From positions 1 to 64,000 of the forward strand of contig NZ_JAJUXH010000016.1 of NCBI RefSeq assembly GCF_021390245.1: a stretch of 64,000 nucleotides of DNA. The letters run 5' to 3'. Below the pieces are notes generated by a model. It saw only the letters and a list, made by a program, of their open reading frames with translations, did not search any database and was not told the origin of the DNA. The position numbers and the translations under genes are program-made. Each line of letters starts with the position of its first letter. Positions within the stretch are counted from its first letter, which is position 1. The stretch comes from Dyadobacter sp. CY323 (GTDB lineage Bacteria; Bacteroidota; Bacteroidia; Cytophagales; Spirosomataceae). Positions 25,184 to 34,319 of the stretch are shown in pieces.

Positions 25184-28100
25184 ATGAGGTACCTCTATTT
25201 CATTCTACTGATCGTGCTCGCAGGTTGCGACAAAAAAGAAACTTTGTTTACCCGCCTGGATTCGGGGAAAACAGGTATTGACTTTAATAATTATGTCGAA
25301 GAAGACGCGGATAATAATGTGTTGCGATATGGTTATTTCTACAATGGCGGGGGCGTCGCGGCGGCGGATTTCAACAATGATGGCCTGATCGATCTGTATT
25401 TTACCGGCAACATGGTCGCCAACAAGTTATATCTCAATAAAGGCGATTTTGAGTTCGAGGATATTTCCGAAAAATCAGGTACCGGATTGAATGATGGCTG
25501 GAAAACAGGCGTATCCGTCGTGGATATCAATGACGATGGCTGGATCGATATTTACGTTTCCCGAGCGGGCGCACAAGATCCGCGGTTGAGGACGAAACTA
25601 CTTTACGTCAACAATGGCAAAACAGCTGACGGAATTCCCTCATTCACTGAGAAAGCAGCAGAGTATGGTCTGAACGACCCTTCCTATACAACCCAGGCTG
25701 TATTTTTCGACTACGACCGCGACGGTGATACAGACTGTTTTTTACTGAACCATTCGGTGCAGCAATATGCGGGTTTCAGTACGCTGCTCGCTACATACCG
25801 GGCGCAGCGAAACGATGCATATGGAAATAAGCTTTTGCGAAACGATGGCGGAAAGTTCACCAATGTCACCGATTCGTCGGGCATTGTTTCGAATATTCTC
25901 AGCTTCGGTTTGGGGGTTAATATCAATGATTTCAACAGCGACGGCTGGCAGGATATTTACATTGCGAATGATTACAATGAAAACGATTACCTTTATTTAA
26001 ATCTGAAAAACGGCAAATTTAAAGAAGTGATCCGGGAAGCAACCGGACATGTTTCCATGTTTTCAATGGGTACTGATGCCGCCGACATCAACAACGACGG
26101 TCTGCCCGACATCATCACGCTGGATATGCTCCCCGCATCGAATGAACGCATTAAGCTCACTTCGGGCGATGATAATTATGACAAGTATCAGCAGCTTATC
26201 CGGGCTGGTTTTCATGATCAGACCATGCGTAATATGCTGCAATTGAATAATGGAGTAAATCCAAATGGCGTCCCCGTTTTCAGCGAAATCGGGCAGCTGG
26301 CGGGTGTTTCCAATACGGACTGGAGTTGGGCGGCATTAATGGCCGATTTCGATAACGATGGCTGGAAGGATATTTTTGTGTCGAACGGTTATGCGAGAGA
26401 TTATACCAATATGGAATTTCTCAAATACTCGACGGACAAGCAGCTCGAAGCTGGACAAAGTGGCAAATCACCAACGCAAATGGAGGTAATCGCCCAAATG
26501 CCGCCGATCAACGAACCGGACTATATTTTTCAGAATCAGAAAAACCTGACTTTTACCAAAAAAACATCTGAATGGGGTTTTGATAAAGAAAATCAATCCA
26601 ATGGAGCGGTTTATGCTGATCTGGACAACGACGGAGATCTTGATCTTGTCGCGAATAATGTGAATCAAAAAGCATTTATATACCGGAATAACGCGGAAAC
26701 CAAACTTGCTAACAGATCCCTGCAGGTGAAGCTGGAATCGCCAAAATATGCGTTTCTGGCCGGGGCTAGAATCGAAGTATACTCGGATTCGCTCTCTCAA
26801 ACCCAAACGTTCATGCCTGTGAGAGGCTTTCAGTCTGCACAATGGGATAAGGTTCATTTTGGTTTGGGAAATGATAAAACCATTGATTCCCTGATTATAA
26901 CCTGGGCGGATGGTAATAAACAAGTCCTGAAAAATCCACCGCTCGAAAAACTTCTGACATTGAAATATACCGACGCCGGGAAGTATCCGGAATCGCCTGT
27001 TACTAAGCCTGCGGCACTCTGGGAGCAAACTTCACTGGTCGATTTCAAACATGCCGAAGACCTGCGCAACGATTTCCGGATCCAGACTTTGCTGCCCGGT
27101 ATGCTTTCCATTCAAGGCCCGCATATCGAACAAAAAGACCTGAATGGCGATGGTACGGACGATTTTTATGTTGGCGGCGGCAGAGGTCAGGCTGGTTCCT
27201 TGTTTTTAAGTTCGGAGGGGACGTTCAGGAAGTCGCCCCAGCCGGAATTCGTGCAGGATGCCGCATTTGAAGATGCGGATCTGGTATTTTTTGATGCGGA
27301 TAACGATGGCGATTCGGATTTGCTGGTAACCAGTGCGGGTTATGAGCTGAATGCAGGCGACCCATTGTTGCTGCCGCGTTTGTATCTGAATGAAAATGGA
27401 AACTTCAAAAAAACTGATTTGCCCAAAGTCGGCGTGAATGCGGCCGCCGTAACGGCCGCCGATGTGGATAAAGATGGCGATCAGGATCTGTTTCTCGGCA
27501 CGCGCGTCACGCCCGGCCGCTTCCCTGAAAGTACGGGAGGGATTTTATTGATCAATGACGGAAAAGGAAGGTTTACGGATCAGACAAAAAACATGGCGCC
27601 GCAATTGTCGGAAGCTGGAATGGTTACCGATGCTTCATTTCAGGATCTGAACAAAGACGGTTATCCCGAGCTGATTTTGACTGCTGACTGGAAGAACATT
27701 CAGGTGTATGGCAATGCGAAAGGAAAACTGACAAATGCGAGTGAAACCTGGGGTACTGCTAATTCAAATGGCTGCTGGAATATACTGCACCCGGCCGACC
27801 TGGATCAGGACGGCGATATTGATTTTGTAGTCGGAAATATGGGAACAAACTGGCAATGGAACCTTACTTCTCCTGAGGGATTGTCGCTCTATGCGTCTGA
27901 TTTTGATAAGCTGGAACGGCTAGTGCCGGTAGTAAGTGTGATTGAAAAGGGAAAAGAATATCCCTACGCCAGTCGCGACGAGCTGCTCGACCAGATCCCG
28001 TCCCTGAAAAAGAAATACACCAATTACGTGGACTACTCCAAAGCCTCACTGCAAGAAATGCTTCCGGGCGAAAAACTGAAAAATGCTTTAAAATTGGGAG

Positions 28101-28483
28101 CACGGGAGTTCAGGAATGGCATTCTGGAAAATAAGTCGGGTAAGCTGGTATTTCGTCCGCTGCCGGTGGAGGCGCAATTCGCGCCCGTACATGCGATTTC
28201 CATTACCGATATGAATGCAGATGGAAAGTCCGACATCGTTATCGGCGGCAATGTGAAGCAAACACGGGTTCGGATCGGGAAAAATGACGCCAGTCTGGTA
28301 CAGGTGTTTTTGAATGCCGGCGGGTTGAATTTCAGATATTTACCTCAATCCAAAAGCGGCTTTTATGTAAATGGCGATGTGCGGGACCTGGCCGTCATCA
28401 ACGCTAAAAATGCAGTGTATCTGCTTGGTGCGGTGAATAATTCGGCGGTGATCAGTTATAAACTGCGAGCGGCCAAAAATTGA
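25184..28483 (+). CDS. FG-GAP/VCBS repeat and ASPIC/UnbV-domain lipoprotein
   Basis: 1,099 residues from the ATG at 25184; an upstream in-frame start (25136) lies in the terminator. Lipoprotein signal with C15 (VLAGCDKKE). Repeated calcium-binding-type loops DxNxDGxxD occur throughout (DINDDGWIDIYVS, DFNSDGWQDIYIAND, DINNDGLPDIITLD, DFDNDGWKDIFVSNG, DLDNDGDLDLV and more after residue 640), making two beta-propellers. Between them lies the ASPIC/UnbV segment with VKLESPKYAFLAGARIEVY and FGLGNDKTIDSLIITWADG. Such proteins are predicted surface-exposed and in Cytophagales often sit beside SusCD pairs. The function is unknown; a binding or adhesion role for the imported substrate is inference. 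Confidence 0.88.
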   Translation: MRYLYFILLIVLAGCDKKETLFTRLDSGKTGIDFNNYVEEDADNNVLRYGYFYNGGGVAAADFNNDGLIDLYFTGNMVANKLYLNKGDFEFEDISEKSGTGLNDGWKTGVSVVDINDDGWIDIYVSRAGAQDPRLRTKLLYVNNGKTADGIPSFTEKAAEYGLNDPSYTTQAVFFDYDRDGDTDCFLLNHSVQQYAGFSTLLATYRAQRNDAYGNKLLRNDGGKFTNVTDSSGIVSNILSFGLGVNINDFNSDGWQDIYIANDYNENDYLYLNLKNGKFKEVIREATGHVSMFSMGTDAADINNDGLPDIITLDMLPASNERIKLTSGDDNYDKYQQLIRAGFHDQTMRNMLQLNNGVNPNGVPVFSEIGQLAGVSNTDWSWAALMADFDNDGWKDIFVSNGYARDYTNMEFLKYSTDKQLEAGQSGKSPTQMEVIAQMPPINEPDYIFQNQKNLTFTKKTSEWGFDKENQSNGAVYADLDNDGDLDLVANNVNQKAFIYRNNAETKLANRSLQVKLESPKYAFLAGARIEVYSDSLSQTQTFMPVRGFQSAQWDKVHFGLGNDKTIDSLIITWADGNKQVLKNPPLEKLLTLKYTDAGKYPESPVTKPAALWEQTSLVDFKHAEDLRNDFRIQTLLPGMLSIQGPHIEQKDLNGDGTDDFYVGGGRGQAGSLFLSSEGTFRKSPQPEFVQDAAFEDADLVFFDADNDGDSDLLVTSAGYELNAGDPLLLPRLYLNENGNFKKTDLPKVGVNAAAVTAADVDKDGDQDLFLGTRVTPGRFPESTGGILLINDGKGRFTDQTKNMAPQLSEAGMVTDASFQDLNKDGYPELILTADWKNIQVYGNAKGKLTNASETWGTANSNGCWNILHPADLDQDGDIDFVVGNMGTNWQWNLTSPEGLSLYASDFDKLERLVPVVSVIEKGKEYPYASRDELLDQIPSLKKKYTNYVDYSKASLQEMLPGEKLKNALKLGAREFRNGILENKSGKLVFRPLPVEAQFAPVHAISITDMNADGKSDIVIGGNVKQTRVRIGKNDASLVQVFLNAGGLNFRYLPQSKSGFYVNGDVRDLAVINAKNAVYLLGAVNNSAVISYKLRAAKN

Positions 28484-28536
28484 TTTTCCGGCGTGTCAGT
28501 ATTTCAGAAATCAAAAAGTAACATCGTCAAGCCGCC

Positions 28537-28574
28537 AATCGGGAAAATTAAGGGGTTTAATTTTCCCGATTTTA
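28537..28574 (+). terminator. Terminator after the FG-GAP lipoprotein gene
   Basis: AATCGGGAAAATTA (28537-28550) pairs perfectly with TAATTTTCCCGATT (28558-28571) over a 7-nt loop, followed by a T-rich stretch. Confidence 0.88.
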
Positions 28575-28586
28575 TAGTGAAATAGG

Positions 28587-28594
28587 TAGTTTTG
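28587..28594 (+). promoter_or_regulatory. -7 promoter box of the outer-membrane barrel gene
   Basis: TAGTTTTG overlaps a possible TTG start at 28592, so translation must begin downstream, at the ATG at 28628 (33 nt after the box). Confidence 0.55.
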
Positions 28595-28627
28595 AAATCA
28601 ACTGTGTTCTTCTTGCTTCCAAAATCC

Positions 28628-29353
28628 ATGCGGATACTTGTCTTATTTTTCCTCACCTGGTACCTTGCATCCCCCGGCTTACATGCGCAATCGACCCAGG
28701 CCGAGTGGAAAAAAGGCAGAGATCAGCCGTCACATAAACCGGTGCCGAAAGAACAGGAAGCAGCGAAATCTGCGTTGCCCAAATGGACTTTTGGAATAAA
28801 CGGAGGATATGGATACCGGTTGTTCCGGGCTGGGAATGTAACAACCGCTGCCAATGAAAAATACATTAAAAGTTTAAAGTCCGGCATTGTTTATGGCGGC
28901 CATTTAAGCTACTACCCATGGACCAGATTCGGTTTCGGGCTTCGGTATGAAAAGTATCAAAGCCAGGCTGAGACCGAGGGAGAAATCAGCGAAGATGTAA
29001 ATATCCAGCATTTGAGCGGACTGTTCACGTACCGGTCCATGTTAAAAAACCACAAAACGGCCGTACTCACATCGTTATTGCTTGGTTATCAGCCTTATCA
29101 AAACAAAACCAAAGTGGGAGAGGAGCAGCTGGATTTCAGCGGCAACACCATGGGCTGGGGGGTAAGTGTGGGATTGGAGCATAGGTTGGGTGAAAAATTC
29201 AGTCTCAACCTGACCGGCACCGCAATGATGGGCGCCATTTATAAACTAAAAAGAAAAACAGATCTCAACACCGCCACATTGCATTTGTCCAAAGACGACA
29301 GCGTGGATCTCTCCCGTTTTTCAGTCACATTAGGATTTGGTTTTTTAAAATGA
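28628..29353 (+). CDS. Outer-membrane beta-barrel protein, 241 residues
   Basis: Start set at 28628 because the earlier in-frame TTG at 28592 overlaps the promoter box. Signal peptide MRILVLFFLTWYLASPGLHAQ. A polar linker (about 22-55) is followed by alternating beta-strands of an eight- to ten-stranded barrel: WTFGINGGYGYRLF, YGGHLSYYPWTRFGFGLRYEKYQ, HLSGLFTYRSML, VLTSLLLGYQPYQ, GWGVSVGLEHRLG, FSLNLTGTAMMGAIY and a terminal VTLGFGFLK. It is probably a small structural or adhesion barrel. The exact family is not recognised. Confidence 0.75.
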   Translation: MRILVLFFLTWYLASPGLHAQSTQAEWKKGRDQPSHKPVPKEQEAAKSALPKWTFGINGGYGYRLFRAGNVTTAANEKYIKSLKSGIVYGGHLSYYPWTRFGFGLRYEKYQSQAETEGEISEDVNIQHLSGLFTYRSMLKNHKTAVLTSLLLGYQPYQNKTKVGEEQLDFSGNTMGWGVSVGLEHRLGEKFSLNLTGTAMMGAIYKLKRKTDLNTATLHLSKDDSVDLSRFSVTLGFGFLK

Positions 29354-29399
29354 TTTGTTAGAATTGTGACCAGACTTAAGACACGAAATCAACTTCATC

Positions 29400-29825
29400 A
29401 TGGCAGAAAGCAAAACGCATACAACTAATTACTTCGATACATTCATAGAGACTGCGGAAGATAGCCCGGTTTCCAAAGCCGAAATGCCACCACAAAAAGG
29501 AGACGATAAGACGGTAGCGGGACTGCAGTTCGATATGATTTATGAGAATCCCTATAAATACACGTCGGACGACGTCATTTTCGGCGTTTATGCTTCAAAA
29601 AACAAGATCAGCCGGAGCGACATGGAGGAGGAAAGGGAAAAGTTTTTTTCAAAAGGCCAGGCCTGTATGCGTGCCTCTCCTTTGAGTAAACGCTATGGCT
29701 GGGGAGTACATAGTAACCAGGATGGCAAAATCGCCATTTATGCCGTTGAATCGCAGGAATATAATCAATTCACTGCCGACGAAAAGTTAAAACACACCCG
29801 CGCCATGCGTTCGAAACGAGTTTGA
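29400..29825 (+). CDS. DUF6157 family protein
   Basis: 141 residues, soluble. It begins HTTNYFDTFIETAEDSPVSKAEMPPQKG and continues KTVAGLQFDMIYENPYKYTSDDVIF and KGQACMRASPLSKRYGWGVH, which matches from memory the DUF6157 family, a conserved domain of unknown function in bacteria. Complete and of normal length. It stands alone with 46 nt to the barrel gene upstream and 117 nt to the ThuA gene downstream. No role is proposed. Confidence 0.82.
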   Translation: MAESKTHTTNYFDTFIETAEDSPVSKAEMPPQKGDDKTVAGLQFDMIYENPYKYTSDDVIFGVYASKNKISRSDMEEEREKFFSKGQACMRASPLSKRYGWGVHSNQDGKIAIYAVESQEYNQFTADEKLKHTRAMRSKRV

Positions 29826-29942
29826 ATGCAAGTAATATTTTATAAATAAGTAGGGGAAAAGTTGGACAAAGCAGTCTTGTTTTTGTGATTGGTTGTGTGA
29901 GGTAGTATCTTCCTAGCCCAAAACCACCTAAATCCCTTACGA

Positions 29943-30821
29943 ATGAAAATAAAGCATTTTGCAATTTGCTTTCTGGCTGTTCTTGCAACCGGATTAACCT
30001 CGCTGCCTGGTTTTTCACAATCTCAAAAAAGTAAAAATAAAAAGCCGCTGGTTGTTTTTGTGACCGGCGACCATGAGTATAGCGGAGAAGAAACATTGCC
30101 TCTCGTTGCCGCCGAACTCGAAAAGAATTACGGAATGAGAACCATTTTTCTCAAAGCCTCTCCCGACCACAACAGCGAAAAAAATATTCCCGGCCTCGAA
30201 GCATTAAAGGATGCTGATCTCGCCGTTTTCTACCTTCGCTGGCGGCAGTTACCCAAAGATCAGCTTGCTCATATCGACGCGTACCTCAAAACCGGCAAAC
30301 CGGTAATGGGCTTTCGCACCACGACACACGCATTTAACTTCCCAAAAGGAGATGAAAGTGAAAAATGGAATGCCTTCGGAGAATTTGCACTGAACTCACC
30401 TCCGGGCTGGGGCGGGGCCGCGAAGCATACCCATTATGGACATAATAGTAGTACCGACGTCACGGTGATTCCCGAGCAGGCAAAAAACCCAATTCTGACG
30501 GGCGTGACCGGCCCTTTCCACGTACGTTCCTGGTTGTACCGCGTGCTGCCCGACTATCCCACCAAAGGTTCTACCTGGCTTTTGATGGGAAAGTCAGTGA
30601 ATCCTGATAAAGAAGCAATCGAAAATCCGGTCGCCTGGACAGGTACCAATTCGTTTGGAGGGAAAGTTTTCATGACCACGCTGGGCCATCCCGAGGATTT
30701 TAGAGTAGAACCGTTTCAAAGATTGGTTATCAATGCAATTCACTGGGAACTTGGCCTTAAAATCCCAAAGGCGTGGAAAGGCAAAATGGATATCCAGGTG
30801 CCATACAGAGAGGCTAAATAA
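29943..30821 (+). CDS. Exported ThuA domain protein
   Basis: 292 residues. Signal peptide about 1-25 (MKIKHFAICFLAVLATGLTSLPGFSQ), then a ThuA/trehalose-utilisation domain of the class I glutamine amidotransferase-like fold: VVFVTGDHEYSGEETLP, LAVFYLRWRQLP, LKTGKPVMGFRTTTHAF, and a late KVFMTTLGHPEDFRVEPFQRLVINAIHWELG block. Exported ThuA proteins are common in Bacteroidota and Planctomycetota beside PVC-type heme proteins, as here (40 nt to the next gene, likely one operon). The biochemical activity is not established; a role in sugar oxidation is inferred from neighbours. Confidence 0.87.
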   Translation: MKIKHFAICFLAVLATGLTSLPGFSQSQKSKNKKPLVVFVTGDHEYSGEETLPLVAAELEKNYGMRTIFLKASPDHNSEKNIPGLEALKDADLAVFYLRWRQLPKDQLAHIDAYLKTGKPVMGFRTTTHAFNFPKGDESEKWNAFGEFALNSPPGWGGAAKHTHYGHNSSTDVTVIPEQAKNPILTGVTGPFHVRSWLYRVLPDYPTKGSTWLLMGKSVNPDKEAIENPVAWTGTNSFGGKVFMTTLGHPEDFRVEPFQRLVINAIHWELGLKIPKAWKGKMDIQVPYREAK

Positions 30822-30861
30822 GTCCCGCATACTTCCTAAATCCAAACAATTGTATAAGAAA

Positions 30862-33800
30862 ATGTCTAAACCCAGGAAAATCAGCGTCCAGATCTCAGTC
30901 ATCGTATTTGGACTTGCCATCATTGCATTCAGTGCTTTCAAATTCAACCAGGCACCTGCCATTGCGGTTAACAAAGGTTCTCACATCGTTTTAATAGGCA
31001 ACAACCTAGGTTCCAGAATGATGAACTACGACAACTTCGAAACGGAGCTGCACGTGCGTTATCCTGAAAACAATCTGTACATCCGTAATATGTGCGACGG
31101 CGGGGACACTCCCGGATTTCGGCCGCATGCGAGCAGAAACTCACCCTGGGCATTTCCGGGGGCTGAGAAGTTCCAGACCGAACTAGCTAATCCTTCGCAA
31201 AGTGAAGGTCATTTTGAAACACCTGACCAATGGCTGACCCGCCTGAAAACGGATGTGATCATCGGTTTTTTTGGGTATAACGAGTCATTTGAAGGAAAAG
31301 AAGGGCTGGCCAATTACAAAGCCGAGCTGGATGCATTCATAAAATATACATTAAGCCAAAAATACAATGGTACTGCATCGCCGCAGCTCGCCATTGTTTC
31401 CCCCATCGCATTCGAAGACCTTTCTTCACAATTTGATTTGCCAGATGGAAAGAAGGAAAATGAAAATCTCGCGCTTTATACCAAGGCAATGAAAGAGGTT
31501 GTAGGTCAAAATAAAGGAGTTTTGTTCGTCGATGCATTCACGCCTTCGCAAAAATGGTATGCAGAAAGCAAAGCGGCATTGACGATCGACGGTTCGCAGC
31601 TGAACGACGAAGGTTATAAAAAACTGGGCGTATTGCTGGTGGATCAGATCTTTGGAAAATCGTCATTAAAAGCCGAGGCAAACAGAAAGCTGGTCCACGA
31701 CGCAGTTATGGAGAAAAACTGGATGTGGCACAATGACTTCAAAATTCCAAACGGAGTGCACGTGTATGGTCGTCGCTACAATCCGTTTGGCCAGGACAAT
31801 TACCCTGCGGAAATCGAGAAAATCCGTGAGATGACCGATATACGCGACAAAGCGGTGTGGCTTGCGGCCTCGAAAGGTGAAAAAATGGATGTGGCAGCGG
31901 CAGACAAAAACACAAAACCACTACCGGAAGTTAAGACAAACTACAACCCTGAGAAAAACGGAAGCCTCGAATATCTGTACGGACAGGATGCATTGAAAAA
32001 ACTGAAAGTTCCCGACGGATATAAGATTGAGCTGTTTGCGTCGGAAGAAGAATTCCCCGATCTGGCAAAACCAATGCAAATGTCATTTGACAATAAAGGC
32101 CGGTTGTGGATAGCGACCATGCCAAGTTACCCGCATTACAAGCCGGGTGATACCAAACCGAATGACAAAATCATTATTCTCGAAGATACCAACAACGACG
32201 GCAAGGCGGACAAACAAACCGTTTTTGCGGATGGTCTGCATTTACCATTGGGATTTGAGATCGCGCCGGAAGGTGTCTACGTCTCGCAGGGAACGAACCT
32301 GAAAATTTTTACCGATACAAATGGGGATGATAAAGCCGACAAAAGTGAAATTCTGCTGAGCGGCTTTGATGATCACGATACCCATCATAACAGCCATGCA
32401 TTCACGGTCGATCCGTCTGGTGCCATTTACTCCGGTGAAGGCGTTTTTCTGCATACCAATGTTGAAACTTCTTACGGGCCGGTGCGCGCCACAAATGGCG
32501 GATTTTACCGCTACACTCCGCAGCGCAAAAAACTGGAACGTACTGCGCAGCTTTCAATTCCAAACCCATGGGGAATCGCATTTGACGACTGGGGGCAACC
32601 CTTCTTTGCCGAAACATCGAGCCCGGATGTGCGCTGGATGCTTCCGGGCAGTGTTTTGCCGAGGTATGGGGAAGCTACGCATAAATCGGAACAGCTGATC
32701 GAGGAAAAACATCGGGTAAGACCGACATCAGGTTTGGAATTCGTGTCGAGCCGCCATTTTCCGGATGAATTACAAGGCGATTTTCTGATCAATAACACCA
32801 TTGGGTTTCTGGGTACCAAAGAACATACCCTGAAAGATGATGGCACAGGTTACAAAAGTCAGCACCGCCAGGATCTGGTGGTGAGCGAAGACCGCAACTT
32901 CCGTCCGGTGGATATGGAGTTTGCGCCGGACGGTTCCCTCTATGTGATCGACTGGCACAACATCCTGATCGGGCACATGCAGCACAATGCACGTGACCCG
33001 TTGCGTGACCATTCGCACGGCCGCGTTTATCGTATAACGTACCCTTCCAGGCCCCTGGTAACACCGGCAAAAGTAGCAGGCGCGAGTGTAGAAGAACTTC
33101 TAGGTAATTTGAAGTTGCCTGAATACAGAACCCGTTACAGAACGCGGCGTGAGCTGAGAGGCCGGAATGCCTCGGAGGTTTTGCCGAAACTCACTGCCTG
33201 GGTAGCAAGTCTCGACAAGAATGATCCACGGTACGAGCATCATGTGTTAGAAGGATTGTGGGTAAGCTGGGGATTAAATAAAGTGGATCAAAAGCTGCTC
33301 AAACAAATGCTGAAAGCCAAAGACTTCCACGCCCGCGCGGCTGCGGTAGAGGTTTTACGCTACACGGGACATCAGGTGCCCGACCAGGCCGAGCTGCTTA
33401 CCCAGGCAGTACGCGATGAAAATGGCCGCGTACGTCTTGTCGCTATTGTGGCCGCATCCTGGATCGGGAAAGAAAAAGGGTTGCCGGTTTTGGCGGAAGC
33501 TAAAAAGATGCCGCTGGATAGCTGGATGATCCACGCATACGATGCTGCGGAAGCGCATTTGAAAGGAGAGAATGTGAAGAAAGAAAAAGTGGAGGTTGCC
33601 AAAACAAACCTGAAAGGCACCGAACTTGCACTCTATAATACAGGTAAGGAAATCTATGCCAAAGAAGGGTATTGTTCAACCTGTCACCAGCCTGACGGGA
33701 AGGGCCTTGCGGCTTCCGGATTCCCGCCGCTTACTTCAAGCAAATGGGTACTGGGAAGTGATGATAGGCTTATTAAGTTAACATTAAAAGGATTGCTCGG

Positions 33801-34038
33801 CCCGATCGAAGTGAATGGACAGAAGTATCCGGGCCAGGTGCCGATGACCCCGTTTGGTGGTTTGTTGAAAGATGAAGAAGTAGCAGCAGTGCTGACTTAT
33901 GTACGGAATTCGTTTGGAAACAAGGGAACGGTCATTACACCCGAAAAAGTGAAGCAGGTGCGCGCAGCAACCGAAAGTAAAAAGGACTTTTATTCGCCCG
34001 ATCAGCTTTTAAAAGAACATCCAATGGAGAAAATGTAG
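30862..34038 (+). CDS. SGNH-like / PVC-type propeller / HEAT / cytochrome c fusion protein
   Basis: 1,058 residues from the ATG at 30862; an upstream in-frame start (30733) would lie inside the ThuA gene. An N-terminal membrane segment (about 9-28) is followed by an SGNH-hydrolase-like domain (about 38-265) whose block I is IGNNLGS (45-51), block III GYNES (138-142) and block V DGSQLN (243-248). The catalytic His of block V is replaced by Gln, so it is probably non-hydrolytic. Next comes a PVC-type membrane-bound dehydrogenase propeller (DGYKIELFASEEEFPDLAKPMQMSFDNKGRLWIATMPSYPHY; DTHHNSHAF), HEAT-like repeats (about 760-900), and a cytochrome c domain with C937-STC-H (CSTCHQPDGKGL) and a late Met. 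It probably oxidises a sugar-like substrate and passes electrons to its heme. Confidence 0.87.
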   Translation: MSKPRKISVQISVIVFGLAIIAFSAFKFNQAPAIAVNKGSHIVLIGNNLGSRMMNYDNFETELHVRYPENNLYIRNMCDGGDTPGFRPHASRNSPWAFPGAEKFQTELANPSQSEGHFETPDQWLTRLKTDVIIGFFGYNESFEGKEGLANYKAELDAFIKYTLSQKYNGTASPQLAIVSPIAFEDLSSQFDLPDGKKENENLALYTKAMKEVVGQNKGVLFVDAFTPSQKWYAESKAALTIDGSQLNDEGYKKLGVLLVDQIFGKSSLKAEANRKLVHDAVMEKNWMWHNDFKIPNGVHVYGRRYNPFGQDNYPAEIEKIREMTDIRDKAVWLAASKGEKMDVAAADKNTKPLPEVKTNYNPEKNGSLEYLYGQDALKKLKVPDGYKIELFASEEEFPDLAKPMQMSFDNKGRLWIATMPSYPHYKPGDTKPNDKIIILEDTNNDGKADKQTVFADGLHLPLGFEIAPEGVYVSQGTNLKIFTDTNGDDKADKSEILLSGFDDHDTHHNSHAFTVDPSGAIYSGEGVFLHTNVETSYGPVRATNGGFYRYTPQRKKLERTAQLSIPNPWGIAFDDWGQPFFAETSSPDVRWMLPGSVLPRYGEATHKSEQLIEEKHRVRPTSGLEFVSSRHFPDELQGDFLINNTIGFLGTKEHTLKDDGTGYKSQHRQDLVVSEDRNFRPVDMEFAPDGSLYVIDWHNILIGHMQHNARDPLRDHSHGRVYRITYPSRPLVTPAKVAGASVEELLGNLKLPEYRTRYRTRRELRGRNASEVLPKLTAWVASLDKNDPRYEHHVLEGLWVSWGLNKVDQKLLKQMLKAKDFHARAAAVEVLRYTGHQVPDQAELLTQAVRDENGRVRLVAIVAASWIGKEKGLPVLAEAKKMPLDSWMIHAYDAAEAHLKGENVKKEKVEVAKTNLKGTELALYNTGKEIYAKEGYCSTCHQPDGKGLAASGFPPLTSSKWVLGSDDRLIKLTLKGLLGPIEVNGQKYPGQVPMTPFGGLLKDEEVAAVLTYVRNSFGNKGTVITPEKVKQVRAATESKKDFYSPDQLLKEHPMEKM

Positions 34039-34066
34039 TTATATTAAGTTTTTCTTGTAGTAAATC

Positions 34067-34113
34067 AAGGACTTTGTATCTGGCACTTATTCGTCTGGTA
34101 TAAAGTCCTTTTT
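34067..34113 (+). terminator. Terminator after the heme fusion gene
   Basis: AAGGACTTTGTA (34067-34078) pairs with TATAAAGTCCTT (34099-34110) with one G-T wobble, followed by a T run. Confidence 0.85.
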
Positions 34114-34319
34114 GCTTTGTATTTTTTCATGTGGTTATATCGTGACATAAAAAAATATTTACTGTTTCATTAACTACTTTGTAATATATTTATAGAATAA
34201 TTTTAATTTCGAGATAAAATAAATATTACAAAGTTGCAAGCATTTCCATCCCGCGTAAGAAAAACCCTCTTCTTCTCATCGGCATCATGCCATTTTTCGT
34301 CAATGGTCAATTGTGATTT

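Noticed and set aside
30733..30861. Longer start of the heme fusion protein
   Set aside because: Lies inside the ThuA coding region; the ATG at 30862 gives a normal membrane anchor.
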